Of a DNA stretch of 11,326 nucleotides, positions 9,557 to 11,326 are shown piece after piece; the first letter of the stretch is position 1, and each line of letters starts with the position of its first letter. Origin of the DNA: Physocladia obscura (taxonomy: Eukaryota; Chytridiomycota; Chytridiomycetes; Chytridiales; Chytriomycetaceae); the NCBI GenBank assembly GCA_027596945.1, contig JADGJH010001208.1, positions 1 to 11,326 on the forward strand. Direction: 5' to 3'. The translations under genes and the position numbers were made by a program. Below the pieces are notes generated by a model. It made no database searches and was not told the DNA's origin. It saw only the letters and a list, made by a program, of their open reading frames with translations.

Positions 9557-9754
9557 AAGAATAAAATTATAATCAGTACTGGCAACTTTCTCTTGGATTC
9601 AAATTTCATTATTTTCGTAACTCCAATTTCATTTGACAAAATTGAAATTATATTGGATATTGCAGCAACTGAACGTGAATTGGATAGTCAAGAGGCAGAA
9701 ATTATAATTGCAATCGATGAATTTACAGGGCAGCAGGCGAGTATAATGCAGTAG
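9557..9754 (+). other. Orphan coding-like exon or gene fragment
   Basis: A 65-codon frame opens after a TAA at 9554-9556 and closes with TAG at 9752-9754. It has no usable start, so if real it is the last exon of a longer gene. The text looks like protein: hydrophobic strands (NFIIFVTPISF, KIEIILDIA) followed by a charged stretch (ATERELDSQEAEIIIAIDEF). CpGs reappear here after the depleted region, as in the genuine exons. A 61-codon frame at 9387-9572 lies just upstream, and its second half (from about 9450) also contains CpGs and could belong to the same gene, but I find no splice pair that joins them convincingly. It lies 153 bases before the start of Erf4-like copy 2. Function unknown. 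Confidence 0.35.
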
Positions 9755-9907
9755 CAAATTACAGTGTGAAATAAAATTTAAAAAATCTTGTATGTAATTA
9801 CTTTAATCAAAAAGGTACTATCGAAATCTACAAAATGTAACAATACAAATCCAGTTTTCTTCAAGATTTTTTTTTAATCAAAAATTGGAAATCAAACAAA
9901 GATCGAA

Positions 9908-10745
9908 ATGAATCAAACACCAGATTATGAATTGGACTCGGCATCATACGAAACATCGATAGATATACTACAGCTGCAACTCGAACAACAAGTGAACTCG
10001 AATATTGTCGAAATGGCTGATTTGCCAGATACTTCACCAAATCGCTCGCTAAGCCCAGCGAACAATTCTCCGCAACATCTTCCGACACCACCACCCGATT
10101 ATCAAGGCAGGGAATTATTTGAACTGTCTTTGATCGCGGAAATCAAAATTGATTTCAATAAACCACCGCGTGAGTACTTTTCAACGGTACTTCCCTCACG
10201 ATTGGAGGATCGGATTTCAAACATGACTTTTGCGTCCAGAATCACGTCCTTAAACAATAGACTAACTGCACCAGAAATGCAGAGAAGCATATGGTTTGCT
10301 TCGAATTACACAAACGGATCAGCGTTTATCGGTCTCTTCAGTGCGTTTGTTGGCTTTGTTGTTTATTACATCACAAAAAATCCGGCTTGGTTGGGTCTTC
10401 TTGCAGTTGGACTTTTGGCGATTGTTGCTTTTCCCAGTACTCCAAAGGTTGATTAATTATTTTTTTCTCTTTATTTGAGTATATATTATATTTGCCTTGC
10501 TAAAAATGCAAAAGTATGCAAAAACTGCGCAGGAAATAGCAGATAAGTGGACAAAGGAAGACGAAGCGCAAGAAATAAATTTGACATGGAAGGTTAAAAA
10601 AACATATGCACGGTCAAATCGCGCATTAGTGTTTCTCACTGTTTGTGTATTTGAACGTATCCGCGTCGTTGAAGGGGACGATATTGTACAGAATATAGAA
10701 GCGCTGCCACTGTATGCGGAAAGAGAGCAGAATCTAACCATTTGA
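9908..10745 (+). CDS. Erf4/Golgin-A7-like membrane protein, copy 2
   Basis: Exons are 9908-10447 and 10515-10745, giving 256 residues; the 67-base phase-0 intron ends AAAAG directly before a TAT codon, exactly as in copy 1. The N-terminus (1-60) is acidic and Ser/Asn/Gln-rich. A PPDY motif (PPxY class) is at residues 62-65. The conserved block FNKPPREYFS, P-S-R-L-E-D-R-I, F..R, LN..L and MQRSI.F..NY spans about 83-134. A hydrophobic hairpin lies at about 137-154 and 160-176. Exon 2 starts YAKTAQEIADKWTKEDE and carries FLTVCVFERIRV, then a tail slightly longer than that of copy 1. About half of the aligned residues in the pre-membrane block are identical between the copies. The domain order fits the Golgin-A7/ERF4 family, partners of DHHC S-palmitoyltransferases; that role is inferred from the family. 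The ATG at 9908 is the first in frame. No damage is visible. Confidence 0.8.
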
Positions 10746-11326
10746 ATATTAATGGATACGATGGGGCCCAGTTCTTTTGCTATTATAAATAGATGTAGAT
10801 GAACCAATTTCCATAAAGATTTCAACAGTAAATTGGTCGATTGCTGAAACCCCGCTGTTTTTATTTTTACTTGTTCTCACTGCGACTTCACTTCTTAATA
10901 TTTAACTTTGATTTATTGACCGACTTCTGTTGATTTTGTTTCTTTTTTCTTAACTATTACGATAATAATAATAATAATAATATCAACTCACTCAGTATAC
11001 TAAATTTTGTACTCTAGTCACAATATAACAGTTATTTGGTAGAATCCAACATTTTTATGTTTGCTTTGCTGGTTAATTAATTTCAGCTGTGCTTATATGT
11101 TTGAACTTCCATTTATGAAAGTGAAATTCACATTTGGATGATAATTTTCTCAAAGAAACAAACATGTCACGACATCATTTTGAATCGTGCTGACTTGTGA
11201 CTAAGTCATGCATTTGAAACATATAAGGTTTTTCAACTTGAATCCATTAAGTTCCTTAGTATACAAAAGAAGAAATAAATTTATACATATATATATATTG
11301 ATATTTACATTTGTAAAGAATATATA
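10746..11326. other. AT-rich 3' flank without a visible gene
   Basis: No open frame of note or RNA gene was recognised. A few CpGs occur, so this is not the strongly depleted type of DNA seen elsewhere. It probably holds the 3' untranslated region of Erf4-like copy 2 followed by ordinary intergenic sequence. Confidence 0.5.
10960..10982. repeat. (ATA)n microsatellite
   Basis: About seven tandem ATA/AAT triplets lie in the AT-rich flank. A shorter alternating TA run occurs at about 11281-11299. Confidence 0.85.

Noticed and set aside
10457..10825. 122-codon minus-strand open frame
   Set aside because: It is antisense to exon 2 of Erf4-like copy 2, which aligns to copy 1 on the plus strand.
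1..11326. Prokaryotic features: operons, CRISPR arrays, insertion sequences, ribosome binding sites
   Set aside because: Genes are interrupted by short GT-AG introns, and the families are eukaryotic; no regularly spaced repeats were seen.
1..11326. tRNA or rRNA genes
   Set aside because: I saw no recognisable A/B box pairs, cloverleaf arms or rRNA core sequence on either strand.

Overview
This window looks like nuclear DNA from an AT-rich filamentous fungus. The best match I can suggest is an early-diverging, arbuscular-mycorrhizal-type genome (Rhizophagus or a relative); this is inferred, not proven. The support is: eukaryotic genes split by very short GT-AG introns (52-67 bases), a mitochondrial carrier gene, an Erf4/Golgin-A7-like membrane protein present as two paralogues, large amounts of decayed transposon, and a patchwork of CpG-rich genes set in almost CpG-free repeat DNA.

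Layout. Positions 72-1100 (minus strand) hold a decayed PIF/Harbinger-type DDE transposase. Positions 1130-2665 (plus strand) hold a decayed tyrosine recombinase resembling Crypton elements; its conserved H-x-x-R site and its nucleophile site are both mutated. Positions 2690-3340 are CpG-containing, coding-like DNA that I cannot assign. Positions 3356-4557 encode an apparently intact five-exon mitochondrial carrier (SLC25 family) of 317 residues. Positions 4558-6280 are CpG-depleted and probably decayed repeat DNA. Positions 6307-7063 encode the first Erf4/Golgin-A7-like protein (two exons, 232 residues). Positions 7087-7504 (minus strand) look like the spliced 3' end of an unknown gene converging on it. 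Positions 7505-9440 are mostly CpG-poor and unassigned. Positions 9557-9754 carry an orphan coding-like exon. Positions 9908-10745 encode the second Erf4-like paralogue (two exons, 256 residues). From 10746 to the end is AT-rich flank with simple repeats.

How the parts relate. The two Erf4-like genes share the same exon structure, intron position and phase, and a PPxY motif ahead of a membrane hairpin, so they are a duplication now separated by about 2.8 kb. By family, Erf4/Golgin-A7 proteins are partners of DHHC protein palmitoyltransferases. The carrier would exchange a small metabolite across the inner mitochondrial membrane and has no evident functional link to them. The clearest global signal is CpG content: I count about 5 CpGs in the first 2,560 bases against about 50 in the 1.2 kb carrier gene, as expected if repeats have been cytosine-methylated and deaminated while genes have not.
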